Below, in pieces: positions 1-8,020 of a stretch of 21,937 bases of DNA; the stretch's first letter is position 1, and each line of letters begins with the position of its first letter. Origin of the DNA: JBHHXG01 sp046756985. Its GTDB lineage: Bacteria; Pseudomonadota; Zetaproteobacteria; Mariprofundales; Mariprofundaceae. A model generated the notes under the pieces. The model did not search any database. It worked only from the letters and a program-made list of their open reading frames with translations, and had not been told where the DNA came from. The position numbers were made by a program, and so were the translations under genes. The stretch is from contig JBHHXG010000025.1 in assembly GCA_046756985.1 (NCBI GenBank), positions 1 through 21,937 of the forward strand, written 5' to 3'.

Positions 1-51
1 GCACCGGCAACCGAATCAGGTCTTTATGTTGTACCGAAGGTGATTGAATAG
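1..51 (+). CDS. gatC: GatC, 3' end only (Asp/Glu-tRNA amidotransferase subunit C)
   Basis: The window opens in the last 16 codons of an open frame ending at TAG (49-51). The visible residues are APATESGLYVVPKVIE. A tail of the form GLYLVPKVIE is the usual C-terminus of GatC, the small subunit that wraps around GatA and stabilises the GatCAB complex. gatA and gatB follow on the same strand in the canonical gatC-gatA-gatB order, which supports the call strongly despite the short fragment. The rest of the gene lies outside the window. What is odd is the 141-bp distance to gatA, since these genes are often almost contiguous. Confidence 0.85.
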   Translation, partial: APATESGLYVVPKVIE

Positions 52-192
52 TGCCTGTGCAAAATGGCGTCTTTTCGTCCAATACTGCGTTGCAGCCTCT
101 TCTGCGATGCTCACATATCCAGAATATGCTCTGCTTCTCGAATCCGCCGCGCCTTGTCTTGAACGAAAACTCTAGTTTTGCGGAGAGTTCTA
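52..192. repeat. gatC-gatA spacer resembling a dispersed intergenic repeat
   Basis: No open frame of note lies between gatC and gatA. The central part holds a short inverted repeat, CATAT (114-118) and ATATG (124-128), with a 5-nt loop. It is flanked by similar TGCGATGCTC / ATGCTCTGCTTCTCG words, and the spacer ends in GTTTTGCGGAGAGTTC just before the gatA start. From memory, similar arrangements (GCGTTGC..., a central CATAT/ATATG-like palindrome, CGCCTTGTC, GAACGAAAAC, GGAGAGTTC) occur as multicopy intergenic repeats in various proteobacteria. I could not verify this by search. If correct, the insertion supplies the gatA ribosome binding site. Confidence 0.4.
182..187 (+). promoter_or_regulatory. 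gatA Shine-Dalgarno, decides the start
   Basis: GGAGAG lies 5 nt upstream of ATG 193-195. This supports ATG 193 over the in-frame TTG at 178, which has no comparable site before it. Confidence 0.7.
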
Positions 193-1653
193 ATGCCGTT
201 TAGTTCTCTGGCCGAATTGAAGAACCGGTTGGATGCCGGGGAGGCATCGGCAAAAGAAATCGCACAGACCTGTCTCGACCGCATTGCCGCCCATAATGAA
301 ACGCTGAATGCCTTTGTGCATATGGATCCGGATCATGTTCTGGCCCAGGCCGAAGCCAGCGATGCCTACCGCTCAAAACAGGATGCGCGGCCTCTGGAGG
401 GCTTGCCGGTGGCCATCAAGGATATTTTCTGCACGCAGGACGGCCCAACGCAGTGCTGTTCAAATATCCTGAAAGCGTTCCACGCTCCGTATGATGCGCA
501 TGTGATCACACAACTGCGCGAAGCCGGTGCGGTTTTGCTCGGCAAGACAAACATGGATGAATTCGCCATGGGCTCTTCCACCGAAACATCTGCCTTTGGC
601 GTCTGCCACAACCCGTGGAACACCGATTGCATTCCGGGCGGCTCCTCCGGCGGCTCGGCGAGTGCGGTTGCAGCGGGACTTGCGCCAGCGGCGCTGGGCA
701 CGGATACCGGCGGCTCGATCCGTCAGCCTGCGGCATTGACCGGCATTACCGGTATGAAACCGACCTATGGGCGTGTATCGCGGCGTGGCATTATCGCCTT
801 TGCCTCATCTCTGGATCAGGCAGGCCCGATGACGCGCACGGTGCGTGATGCGGCGATGATCACCGCTGCGATTTCCGGTCACGATTCGTCGGATGCAACA
901 TCGGTTGCCGATGCCCCTGCTGTTGACTGGCTGGCGGCTTGCGATGCGACAGAAATGAAAGGCCTGAAAATCGGCCGGCCAAAAGAATATTTTGTCGATG
1001 GCATGGATGCCGAAGTCCGCGCTACCGTTGAGGCGGCATTGAAACAGTGCGAAGCGCTGGGCGCCGAGATTATCGATATCTCGCTGCCGCATACTGAATA
1101 TGCCGTCGCCGCCTATTATGTCATCGCCCCATCCGAGGCATCCGCCAATCTGGCTCGATATGATGGTGTGCGCTTCGGACACCGCTGCGATGATCCGAAA
1201 GATTTGCTCGATATGTACACACGCAGCCGTGATGAAGGCTTTGGTGCAGAAGTCAAACGCCGCATCCTGACTGGCACGTTTGCCCTTTCATCCGGCTATT
1301 ACGACGCCTACTACAAAAAGGCACAGCAGGTGCGCACGCTTATTCGTCAGGATTTCCTGAAGGCATTTGAACAGGTGGATGTCATCGCCACACCAACTTC
1401 GCCTGTTCCGGCATTCAGGATCGGAGAAAAAACCGATGATCCGATCACCATGTACCTGTCCGACATTTTCACCATTGCGCTGAATCTGGCCGGACTGCCG
1501 GGCCTGTCCCAGCCGTGCGGGTTTGCAAATGATTTGCCGGTTGGTCTGCAATGGATTGCACCGGCCTGGCGTGAAGATGTACTGCTTTCCGCTGCCAGCG
1601 CCTATGAGGCAGCAAACGGCTGGCATGCCATGCATCCGGAGGCATTCCAGTGA
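193..1653 (+). CDS. gatA: GatA, glutamyl/aspartyl-tRNA amidotransferase amidase subunit
   Basis: This is the amidase-signature subunit of GatCAB. It hydrolyses glutamine and sends the ammonia to GatB, where Glu-tRNA(Gln) and/or Asp-tRNA(Asn) is amidated. The 486-residue product has the normal length. The Ser-cisSer-Lys triad is visible as K76 (PVAIKDIF), S151 in GGSSGGS and S175 in DTGGS. The spacings of 75 and 24 residues match the family. The start is ATG 193 with GGAGAG 5 nt upstream; a TTG five codons earlier is less likely. The stop overlaps the gatB GTG start by 4 nt (GTGA), so translation is probably coupled. The upstream spacer is unusual and may affect expression. Confidence 0.97.
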   Translation: MPFSSLAELKNRLDAGEASAKEIAQTCLDRIAAHNETLNAFVHMDPDHVLAQAEASDAYRSKQDARPLEGLPVAIKDIFCTQDGPTQCCSNILKAFHAPYDAHVITQLREAGAVLLGKTNMDEFAMGSSTETSAFGVCHNPWNTDCIPGGSSGGSASAVAAGLAPAALGTDTGGSIRQPAALTGITGMKPTYGRVSRRGIIAFASSLDQAGPMTRTVRDAAMITAAISGHDSSDATSVADAPAVDWLAACDATEMKGLKIGRPKEYFVDGMDAEVRATVEAALKQCEALGAEIIDISLPHTEYAVAAYYVIAPSEASANLARYDGVRFGHRCDDPKDLLDMYTRSRDEGFGAEVKRRILTGTFALSSGYYDAYYKKAQQVRTLIRQDFLKAFEQVDVIATPTSPVPAFRIGEKTDDPITMYLSDIFTIALNLAGLPGLSQPCGFANDLPVGLQWIAPAWREDVLLSAASAYEAANGWHAMHPEAFQ

Positions 1654-3080
1654 GTTGGGAAACAGTCATTGGGCTGGAAGTCCATGTGCAGATCAACACC
1701 AAGACAAAGGCCTTCTGTGGCTGCTCCACAGACTTTGGAGCGGAACCGAATACCCAGACCTGTCCGGTTTGTCTCGGCATGCCGGGACAGTTGCCTGTGC
1801 TGAACATGCTGGCAGTCGAAAAATCGATTCTTACCGGATTGGCCATTGATGCGAAGATCAATCTGGAATCGAAGTTTGACCGCAAAAACTATTTCTATCC
1901 GGACCTGCCAAAGGGATATCAGATTTCCCAGTTTGCTGTACCGATCGTTGAAGGCGGTTATATCGATATTCCGACCAGAGATGGCGAAAAGCGGATCGGC
2001 ATTACCCGCATTCATATGGAAGAGGATGCCGGCAAGTCAATGCATGAAGGGCTGGAAGCCGTATCACATATCGACCTGAACCGTTCAGGCGTGCCGCTGA
2101 TGGAGATTGTTTCTGAACCGGACATGCGTTCTGCCGATGAGGCCATTGCCTATCTGAAACAGTTGCATCAGCTGATTCGTTTTCTGGGCGTATCCGGCGC
2201 TGACATGGAAAAAGGCCAGTTCCGCTGCGATGCCAATGTATCGGTGCGACGCCCCGGCGAAGCATTCGGCACGCGCACCGAACTGAAAAACATGAACTCA
2301 TTCCGTTTCATCAAGCAGGCCATCGACTATGAAGTGCTGCGCCAGATCGAGGTCATTGAAGATGATGGCGAGGTTATTCAGGAATCGCGTCTGTGGGATT
2401 CGGTAAAAAATGAGTCCCGCTCCATGCGCAGCAAAGAGGAAGCACATGACTACCGCTATTTTCCGGAACCGGACCTGCCACCTTTGCGTATTTCACAACA
2501 GGATGTGGACAGCATCCGCGCCGGCATGCCGGAATTGCCGGGGCAGATGCGCCAACGTTTTGAAACCGAGTATGGCCTGTCCGCCTATGATGCGGATGTG
2601 CTCTCACAATCCCATGAGCTGGCCGGCTGGTACGAATCACTGGTTGCAGCCCACCCCGCAGATGCCAAACGATGTGCCAACTGGCTGGCCAACGAACTGC
2701 TGGGCCGCCTGAAAGAAGCAGGCAAGGATATTACCACATCGCCAGTGTCGTCCGATGCGTTGGCCGGGCTGCTCGATCGTATCGCTGACAACACCATTTC
2801 CGGCAAGATCGCCAAGGATGTGCTCGATGCCATGATGGCAACCGGTCAAAATGCCGATACCATTATCGAAGAGCAGGGATTGAAGCAAGTCACCGATACA
2901 GGTGCCATCGATACCATTATCAAAGAGATTATGGATGCCAACCCTGAACAGGTTGAAGGCTACCGTGGCGGTAAGGATAAGCTGCTCGGCTTCTTTGTTG
3001 GTCAGGTCATGAAGGCCTCGAAAGGCAAGGCTAATCCAGGCATGGTCAACCAGCGTCTCAAAGAACTGCTAAAGGGATAA
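1650..3080 (+). CDS. gatB: GatB, glutamyl/aspartyl-tRNA amidotransferase subunit B
   Basis: The tRNA-binding kinase/amidotransferase subunit of GatCAB activates the mischarged carboxylate with ATP and amidates it. The 476 residues are full length. The N-terminus (VIGLEVHVQI) is typical. Cysteines C23, C25, C38 and C41 are placed like the zinc site seen in some GatB proteins. The FDRKNYFYPDLPKGYQISQF block belongs to the catalytic cradle. A helical linker and a YqeY-like tail (about residues 370-476, ending MVNQRLKELL) follow. The start is GTG at 1650, overlapping the gatA stop, with GGAGG about 7 nt upstream. Only 4 bp separate its stop from the next gene, so the envelope gene is probably in the same operon. 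Confidence 0.97.
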   Translation: MSWETVIGLEVHVQINTKTKAFCGCSTDFGAEPNTQTCPVCLGMPGQLPVLNMLAVEKSILTGLAIDAKINLESKFDRKNYFYPDLPKGYQISQFAVPIVEGGYIDIPTRDGEKRIGITRIHMEEDAGKSMHEGLEAVSHIDLNRSGVPLMEIVSEPDMRSADEAIAYLKQLHQLIRFLGVSGADMEKGQFRCDANVSVRRPGEAFGTRTELKNMNSFRFIKQAIDYEVLRQIEVIEDDGEVIQESRLWDSVKNESRSMRSKEEAHDYRYFPEPDLPPLRISQQDVDSIRAGMPELPGQMRQRFETEYGLSAYDADVLSQSHELAGWYESLVAAHPADAKRCANWLANELLGRLKEAGKDITTSPVSSDALAGLLDRIADNTISGKIAKDVLDAMMATGQNADTIIEEQGLKQVTDTGAIDTIIKEIMDANPEQVEGYRGGKDKLLGFFVGQVMKASKGKANPGMVNQRLKELLKG

Positions 3081-3084
3081 ACAG

Positions 3085-5739
3085 ATGTCACCAGGACTGC
3101 GCTGGAGCATGCTTGCCTGTGCAGCCCTGTTGCTTGCCATTGCGGCGCTGTTTTACCGTCTTGATGCAAAGCTGCTGCATCAGGATATTACAAACCGCCT
3201 TGACGATGCCATCGGTGTCCGGCTGCAGGCCAGCCAGGTTGAGGTCAGCCTGTTGCATGGTATCAGTCTGAAATTCGGTAACGTCACCACAAACCGCACC
3301 CCTGCCATATTCCATGCCGAAACCGTTTATGCAGATATCGCCCTGCTGCCGCTGCTGCTTGGAAAAATCGAAATCAATGCCATTCACGTGCATACGCCAC
3401 GTATCGAATTACCCGATCATCAGACAGCCGGGAACACCATTTCAATGCTGTCCCGGCTGTCACTGGCCCGTTTCCATATCATCAACGGCAGCATAAGCGA
3501 TGTGAACGGCAAATCATTGCTGGACGATGTGCAGTTCGACCTGCGTGATCTGGACCCGAACAGGGAACTGCGCTGGGAAATGCTGGCTCATATTGATGAT
3601 CGCCCGGTCAGTAGCCATGGTAAACTCCAGCTTCGGCAAGGCAACATCGTCAAGGGCTTCGGAAAACTGAAAATCGATTATATTCCGCTGTCCCGGTTTA
3701 TGCGTTATCTGCCTGCAGAAATAAGCAATCGAGAATCATGGCTGCCTCCCCTGCTCGGCAGCGCCATCACGCTGGATATCAGCAAAGGTAATGTCTGGAG
3801 CGCCTTCGGAGAAGTTTCGCTGGCAACTGGATATGAAGATGAAAAACCAATTATTCTGCGCGGCAAAATCAACCATAATGCCGACGGCGAACTGGCCTGG
3901 AAAGACAGCTTCATTCACATCGGAGACAAGGCAACCCTGGCAACAGAGGGTGACTGCAATCGAATGTTGAAATGTGAAGCTGAACTGCGTGGGGAAGGGC
4001 TCTCGATCGCCTCCCTGCTCGCATACGCCCCGCCGGGCAATACCCTGCAAGATGATATCCATGGCATGGTGGATCTGACCGCCCTATTGCGCTGGCAGCA
4101 GGAGCATTGGCAAGGCGAAATGGATACCACCTGGCGGAATATCACTTGGACTACTGGCAAGTCACGATTGTCTGTCCCGACGATTCAATTGGCCTCCAGC
4201 AGGATTGGCGGTGATATGCAGGGGAATCTTACGATATCCGATGGCCAATTGAGTGCAAGCGGCAAACCCGGTGGCGCGCAGATACAGGTTACCCATCATA
4301 CAGCCTCCGGCTGGACGGCGGATATCCAGATGGATCAGTTCGAAGCGGCCTGGGCGCCATTGGCTAATATAGCACTGGCTGCCAAGCAATTGCCGCCAAC
4401 CCTGCGCGGCAGCGGCCCGATAAGCGGAAATATTCAGATCAACCATGGAGTCAGAAATAACAGCATCCATTTTTCCGGCAACGCCGGACAGGCATCGATT
4501 ATCTATGGCACGCAATTTAAGAAGCCAGCCGGTGTCCCGCTCAATGTAACCGGGAAACTGCACTGGAATAATGCCGGTCTGAAACTTGATCTGGAGTCTT
4601 CCCGGCTCTCCAATTCACATCTGTCACACATTGTCTGGGAAAATTCCTGGGGAAAAGGGCATGGCCGGCATTCCCTGCATATGGATGATGCACAAATTCA
4701 TTTCGATGATCTGAGAAGGCAGTCAGTTAAGCTGCCTGACACTGTCAGCCGGATGCGGGGCAGCGTGACAGGACAGGCATCTACGTACTGGACCGCCAGT
4801 GCTGCTGAAACGGCGACAGGCTGGCTGGCGCATCTGAGCGCAGATGCCGAACTGCACGGGTTAGGTACGCCTGAACAATACTACAGCGGTCATGCTTCCA
4901 TTCTCAATGGCCGCTTTTCAAGCAACAATATGTTATGGTCAGGCAGCTACGGCCGGGCAAGACTAAAGGGTTCTTTTGATCTGGCAAAGCAAACAGGGCG
5001 CATTGCCATCCATGATGCTGAACTGGACTGGGACAGCCTCGGAGCGTTTCCTGACGCCTGGGCCGGGTTTAATATCAACGGCAGCATTGATCATGCCAAA
5101 CTCAGGCTGTTGCATAACGAATGGGGACATATCCAGGCAGACTACCAGCTGCGCAATGCACAGCTACATATCCGCAATGTCCGCGCAAAAATTGCCGAAG
5201 GAACGCTACGTTCCAAGGCTGTACAATTCACCTTCAGGCCCGAAGGAGCCACCTTTTCCGGCATACTGAAAGCTGGCGGCCTGAAACTGCAGCAGCTTCA
5301 GGGGCTCGACAAGCTGATGCTGGCGCATATGGAAGGCAGGCTTTATGCCAATGTCCAACTTGAAGGGCTGCTGCCATCACATCGTTTTTCTGACTGGCGA
5401 GGCAATGGTGATATTATGATCTACCAGGGAAAGTGGGAGCCGGATGATAACCTGATGCATAGCCTGGGAAGATTGGTCATTGCCGATAAGTTGTATCGGA
5501 AGCACGCCTTTCGCGAATTTGGCCTTCGTTTCCGCAGTCGGGAGAAGCATCTTGTGTTTTCAAATCTACAACTACGCCGTGAAGGGCTTGAAATCAAAGG
5601 GCATGGAACCGTATCCAGCGAGGGTCACATCACGGGGAAGGCTTTTGCGACCAGTCCGGAAACAGGCCGCAAGGCGTACCGGCTATCCGGTATTTTGCCG
5701 GCCATCAGCTGGTCAGAAGCACCAGCCAGTCAGGATTAG
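3085..5739 (+). CDS. Large AsmA-like / intermembrane-transport-type envelope protein
   Basis: An 884-residue protein with one N-terminal hydrophobic segment (about residues 5-26) and a short cytoplasmic start. A long region rich in alternating beta-strand patterns follows. The C-terminal 180 residues contain the repeated GxG / LxLxGxL / FxxL pattern characteristic of AsmA, YhdP and TamB-like proteins. Family knowledge: these are inner-membrane-anchored periplasmic proteins that bridge the envelope and move or tune phospholipids. The exact subfamily cannot be named from sequence reading. It starts 4 bp after gatB with AGGGAT as a modest ribosome site, and a hairpin terminator follows 3 bp after its stop. 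Position as last gene of the gat operon is a context observation, not evidence of a shared job. Confidence 0.75.
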   Translation: MSPGLRWSMLACAALLLAIAALFYRLDAKLLHQDITNRLDDAIGVRLQASQVEVSLLHGISLKFGNVTTNRTPAIFHAETVYADIALLPLLLGKIEINAIHVHTPRIELPDHQTAGNTISMLSRLSLARFHIINGSISDVNGKSLLDDVQFDLRDLDPNRELRWEMLAHIDDRPVSSHGKLQLRQGNIVKGFGKLKIDYIPLSRFMRYLPAEISNRESWLPPLLGSAITLDISKGNVWSAFGEVSLATGYEDEKPIILRGKINHNADGELAWKDSFIHIGDKATLATEGDCNRMLKCEAELRGEGLSIASLLAYAPPGNTLQDDIHGMVDLTALLRWQQEHWQGEMDTTWRNITWTTGKSRLSVPTIQLASSRIGGDMQGNLTISDGQLSASGKPGGAQIQVTHHTASGWTADIQMDQFEAAWAPLANIALAAKQLPPTLRGSGPISGNIQINHGVRNNSIHFSGNAGQASIIYGTQFKKPAGVPLNVTGKLHWNNAGLKLDLESSRLSNSHLSHIVWENSWGKGHGRHSLHMDDAQIHFDDLRRQSVKLPDTVSRMRGSVTGQASTYWTASAAETATGWLAHLSADAELHGLGTPEQYYSGHASILNGRFSSNNMLWSGSYGRARLKGSFDLAKQTGRIAIHDAELDWDSLGAFPDAWAGFNINGSIDHAKLRLLHNEWGHIQADYQLRNAQLHIRNVRAKIAEGTLRSKAVQFTFRPEGATFSGILKAGGLKLQQLQGLDKLMLAHMEGRLYANVQLEGLLPSHRFSDWRGNGDIMIYQGKWEPDDNLMHSLGRLVIADKLYRKHAFREFGLRFRSREKHLVFSNLQLRREGLEIKGHGTVSSEGHITGKAFATSPETGRKAYRLSGILPAISWSEAPASQD

Positions 5740-5742
5740 TGC

Positions 5743-5767
5743 AACAGGGGCAAGCGCCTGTTTTATT
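5743..5767 (+). terminator. Rho-independent terminator after the AsmA-like gene
   Basis: AACAGG (5743-5748) pairs with CCTGTT (5757-5762) across an 8-nt loop. TTTTATT runs from the end of the stem on the + strand. It ends the gat/AsmA transcript. It overlaps the last codon of the convergent cytochrome gene. Confidence 0.65.
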
Positions 5768-6155
5768 CCTCGTCTTTCAGAGTCTTCAGGTATTCGATGA
5801 CATCCGCTCTGTTTTGCGCATCCTGCATTTCAGGCAGGGTCGGCATCACCAGCTTATAAGGATGAGAATCGATCAGGGTCTTGGCTGTTTCGTCCTTTTT
5901 CGCGAAAGCAGCGGGGCTCTTCAACCATTGATTCAACCACGCCACATCATGCCGTTCCAGTACACCCCTGAGTCCGGGAGCCTTGACGCGGCTCTCATCA
6001 TAATCAGTACGGTGGCAATGGGAGCAAATGAGCTTGAATGTTGCTTCGCCGCGCCTGGCGTCAGCAGCGCCCTCCTCGACCGCAAAAGAGATGGACGGCA
6101 CGCAGAGAATGAAAACAGCAATAGCAAGGCTGGAGAAACGAATATATCTATTCAT
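5763..6155 (-). CDS. Small secreted monohaem cytochrome c
   Basis: A 130-residue class I cytochrome c. A Sec signal peptide (residues 1-25, hydrophobic core LAIAVFILCVP, probable cleavage after SFA) sends it to the periplasm. There CSHCH (C44, C47, H48) binds haem covalently. M104 in LVMP is the likely sixth ligand, with M110 as alternative. The role is presumably electron transfer; partners cannot be read from here. The start is ATG 6155 with GGAGG 6 nt upstream; an upstream in-frame ATG at 6203 lacks a site and would bury the signal peptide. It stands alone between two + strand genes, convergent with the AsmA-like gene and divergent from purB. In a putative iron oxidiser it would be a candidate respiratory carrier (inference). 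Confidence 0.88.
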   Translation of the reverse strand: MNRYIRFSSLAIAVFILCVPSISFAVEEGAADARRGEATFKLICSHCHRTDYDESRVKAPGLRGVLERHDVAWLNQWLKSPAAFAKKDETAKTLIDSHPYKLVMPTLPEMQDAQNRADVIEYLKTLKDEE

Positions 6156-6174
6156 GCCAAACCTCCCGAGACAT

Positions 6175-6203
6175 ACTGTAGGCTCGACTACCAGGTCCTG
6201 CAA
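6175..6203 (-). promoter_or_regulatory. Candidate promoter for the cytochrome c gene
   Basis: On the minus strand TTGCAG (6198-6203) and TACAGT (6175-6180) are 17 nt apart, giving a leader of about 13 nt before the start codon. Both boxes match consensus only partly. The rest of the 176-bp divergent spacer to purB (6156-6331) shows no stronger signal I can support. Confidence 0.35.
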
Positions 6204-6331
6204 GAGTGCAAATCAGCCTCCTGAATCACAAACCGGCCGCAACATTTACCACTGCCGGCACAGAAACTTTGGAAATCAAACCCCGCTAAGTGTACCTTTC
6301 GAACAAACATAAGCCCTGAACCGGAGAATGC

Positions 6332-7699
6332 ATGCAGGTTTCACCCATTACCGCTCTGTCACCGCTGGATGGGCGCTATGCCGGAAAAACAGAGGCGCTG
6401 CGCCCGATTTTCAGTGAATATGGCCTGATCAGGGCGCGCGTTACCGTTGAAGTACGCTGGCTGCAAATGCTGGCTGCACAGACAGGCATTGAGGAAGTTC
6501 CTGCTTTCTCGGATGCCGCCAATGCGATATGCGACACCATTGTCAGCGATTTTTCCGAGGCCGATGCGGCGCATATCAAGGAAATCGAGTCTACAACCAA
6601 CCATGACGTCAAGGCGGTCGAGTATTTCCTTAAGGAAAAGGCCGCGGATCATGCGGAACTGGCCGCTGTTTCCGAATTTCTGCATTTCGCCTGCACCTCG
6701 GAAGACATCAACAATCTCTCCTATGGTCTGATGCTGAAAGAGGCACGCGATCACGTGTTATTGCCCGCCATGGATGCCCTGACCGAAACGATTCGCGCCA
6801 TGGCGATTGATATGGCTGATCAACCGATGCTTGCGCGCACGCATGGACAGCCTGCCAGCCCGACGACGATGGGCAAGGAATGGGCCAATGTTGTCTACCG
6901 TCTGCAACGCCAGCGTGAACAGATCGCCGCTGTTGAAATTCTCGGCAAGATCAACGGCGCGGTCGGCAACTACAATGCGCATCTTGCCGCCTGTCCGGAT
7001 GTGGACTGGCCCGGCCTCGCGCGGGATTTTGTCGAATCGCTGGGCCTTGCCTGGAATCCATACACCACCCAGATCGAGCCGCATGATTATATCGCTGAGA
7101 TTAATGACGCAACCAGCCGATTCAATACCGTACTGCTGGATTTCTGCCGTGATGTCTGGGGCTATGTTTCGCTTGGCTATTTCAGGCAGCGCGTGATTGC
7201 CGGCGAGGTGGGTTCATCCACGATGCCGCACAAGGTGAACCCGATTGATTTCGAGAATGCCGAAGGAAACCTGGGCTTGGCCAATGCTATATTGCGCCAT
7301 CTGGCCGAGAAGCTGCCCATCTCACGTTGGCAGCGTGACCTGACCGATTCCACCGTGCTTCGCAACCTCGGTACGGGCTTCGGCTATACCCTGCTGGCGA
7401 TAGAATCTGCCCAGAAAGGACTGGGTAAACTGGAATTGAATGCAGACCAGATGGCTGCAGACCTCGATGCGACATGGGAAGTGCTTGGCGAAGCGGTACA
7501 GACCGTCATGCGCCGCTACGGTCTGGAAAACCCCTATGAGCAGATGAAGGAGCTGACGCGTGGCAAGGGGATGACGCCGGAACGCCTGCACGAGTTTATT
7601 GAAGCGCTGGATATTCCAGATGACGCCAAACAGCGGCTGCTGACCATGACCCCGGCCAGCTATACCGGCAACGCGGAACAACAGGCGAAAAGTATCTGA
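6332..7699 (+). CDS. purB: Adenylosuccinate lyase
   Basis: PurB cleaves SAICAR to AICAR plus fumarate, and adenylosuccinate to AMP plus fumarate, in purine synthesis. The 455 residues closely follow the E. coli-type PurB, beginning ITALSPLDGRYAGKT. The acid/base histidine H171 lies in ARTHGQPASPTTMGKE. The flexible catalytic loop GEVGSSTMPHKVNPIDFEN carries the catalytic serine S295. Both numbers coincide with the E. coli enzyme. The start is ATG 6332 with CGGAG 5 nt upstream. It is a single-gene unit: the cytochrome gene diverges upstream, and a long gene-free spacer follows. Confidence 0.97.
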   Translation: MQVSPITALSPLDGRYAGKTEALRPIFSEYGLIRARVTVEVRWLQMLAAQTGIEEVPAFSDAANAICDTIVSDFSEADAAHIKEIESTTNHDVKAVEYFLKEKAADHAELAAVSEFLHFACTSEDINNLSYGLMLKEARDHVLLPAMDALTETIRAMAIDMADQPMLARTHGQPASPTTMGKEWANVVYRLQRQREQIAAVEILGKINGAVGNYNAHLAACPDVDWPGLARDFVESLGLAWNPYTTQIEPHDYIAEINDATSRFNTVLLDFCRDVWGYVSLGYFRQRVIAGEVGSSTMPHKVNPIDFENAEGNLGLANAILRHLAEKLPISRWQRDLTDSTVLRNLGTGFGYTLLAIESAQKGLGKLELNADQMAADLDATWEVLGEAVQTVMRRYGLENPYEQMKELTRGKGMTPERLHEFIEALDIPDDAKQRLLTMTPASYTGNAEQQAKSI

Positions 7700-7708
7700 C
7701 AGATCGAG

Positions 7709-7724
7709 AATTACGGTGGTAATT
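7709..7724. repeat. Inverted repeat just after purB
   Basis: AATTAC (7709-7714) and GTAATT (7719-7724) form a perfect 6-bp stem with a GGTG loop, 10 bp after the purB stop. It is AT-rich and lacks a T-run, so it would be a poor terminator. Confidence 0.4.
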
Positions 7725-7736
7725 TGATATTGCGTC

Positions 7737-7753
7737 CTCGGAACTACGCCGAG
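7737..7753. repeat. Short inverted repeat
   Basis: CTCGG (7737-7741) and CCGAG (7749-7753) are separated by 7 nt. It is one of a series of hairpin-forming words in this spacer. Confidence 0.35.
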
Positions 7754-7789
7754 TAAGGCATTTTCGCCAGGGATTGGATTCGATGCAGG

Positions 7790-7809
7790 TGTAAATGGGT
7801 GTAAATGGG
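7790..7809 (+). repeat. Tandem repeat of a 10-mer
   Basis: TGTAAATGGG occurs twice, head to tail, with no mismatch (7790-7799 and 7800-7809). It is followed by ATCAGGTCTTG. Confidence 0.7.
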
Positions 7810-7861
7810 ATCAGGTCTTGAATATTGAATTTGTACGGATATTTTTGGCGAGTGGCCCGGA

Positions 7862-7882
7862 TAAAGGGGACGCTACCCTTTA
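7862..7882. repeat. Perfect 7-bp inverted repeat, TAAAGGG / CCCTTTA
   Basis: TAAAGGG (7862-7868) and CCCTTTA (7876-7882) flank GACGCTA. The word AAAGGGGACGCTACCCTTT is familiar to me from transposon-associated spacers. It is a candidate element end or hairpin. Confidence 0.6.
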
Positions 7883-7906
7883 AGGAAAAAAGAGGGGCGA
7901 AGTTCC

Positions 7907-7934
7907 GGGGATATATTACCTAATTATACTCCCC
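7907..7934. repeat. Imperfect inverted repeat GGGGATATA / TATACTCCCC
   Basis: GGGGATATA (7907-7915) pairs with TATACTCCCC (7925-7934) with one bulged base. A nested GAGGGG (7892-7897) and CCCCTC (7931-7936) pair competes for the right arm. Confidence 0.4.
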
Positions 7935-8020
7935 TCAAAAACACCTATCCTATTGGAATATTAAGGAGAATGGTTGTTTCTGTTAGTCTGAAGCACAAGG
8001 GAACGGGCACATACCGCCTT

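Larger units (their letters stand above)
7700..8020. repeat. 321-bp gene-free spacer rich in palindromes, probable mobile-repeat remnant
   Basis: Between the convergent purB and ispH genes there is no credible gene. Instead there is a cluster of short inverted repeats and a tandem repeat (listed separately). Phrases such as ATGGGATCAGGTCTTG and AAAGGGGACGCTACCCTTT resemble, from memory, sequences next to REP-associated/IS200-like Y1 transposase genes in many bacteria. No transposase fragment is readable here, so this would be a decayed or non-autonomous element. No terminator with a clear T-run was found for either flanking gene. Confidence 0.45.

Noticed and set aside
5739..6224. A long + strand frame opposite the cytochrome c gene
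   Set aside because: The minus strand has CxxCH, a signal peptide and a strong ribosome site; the plus frame is a shadow.
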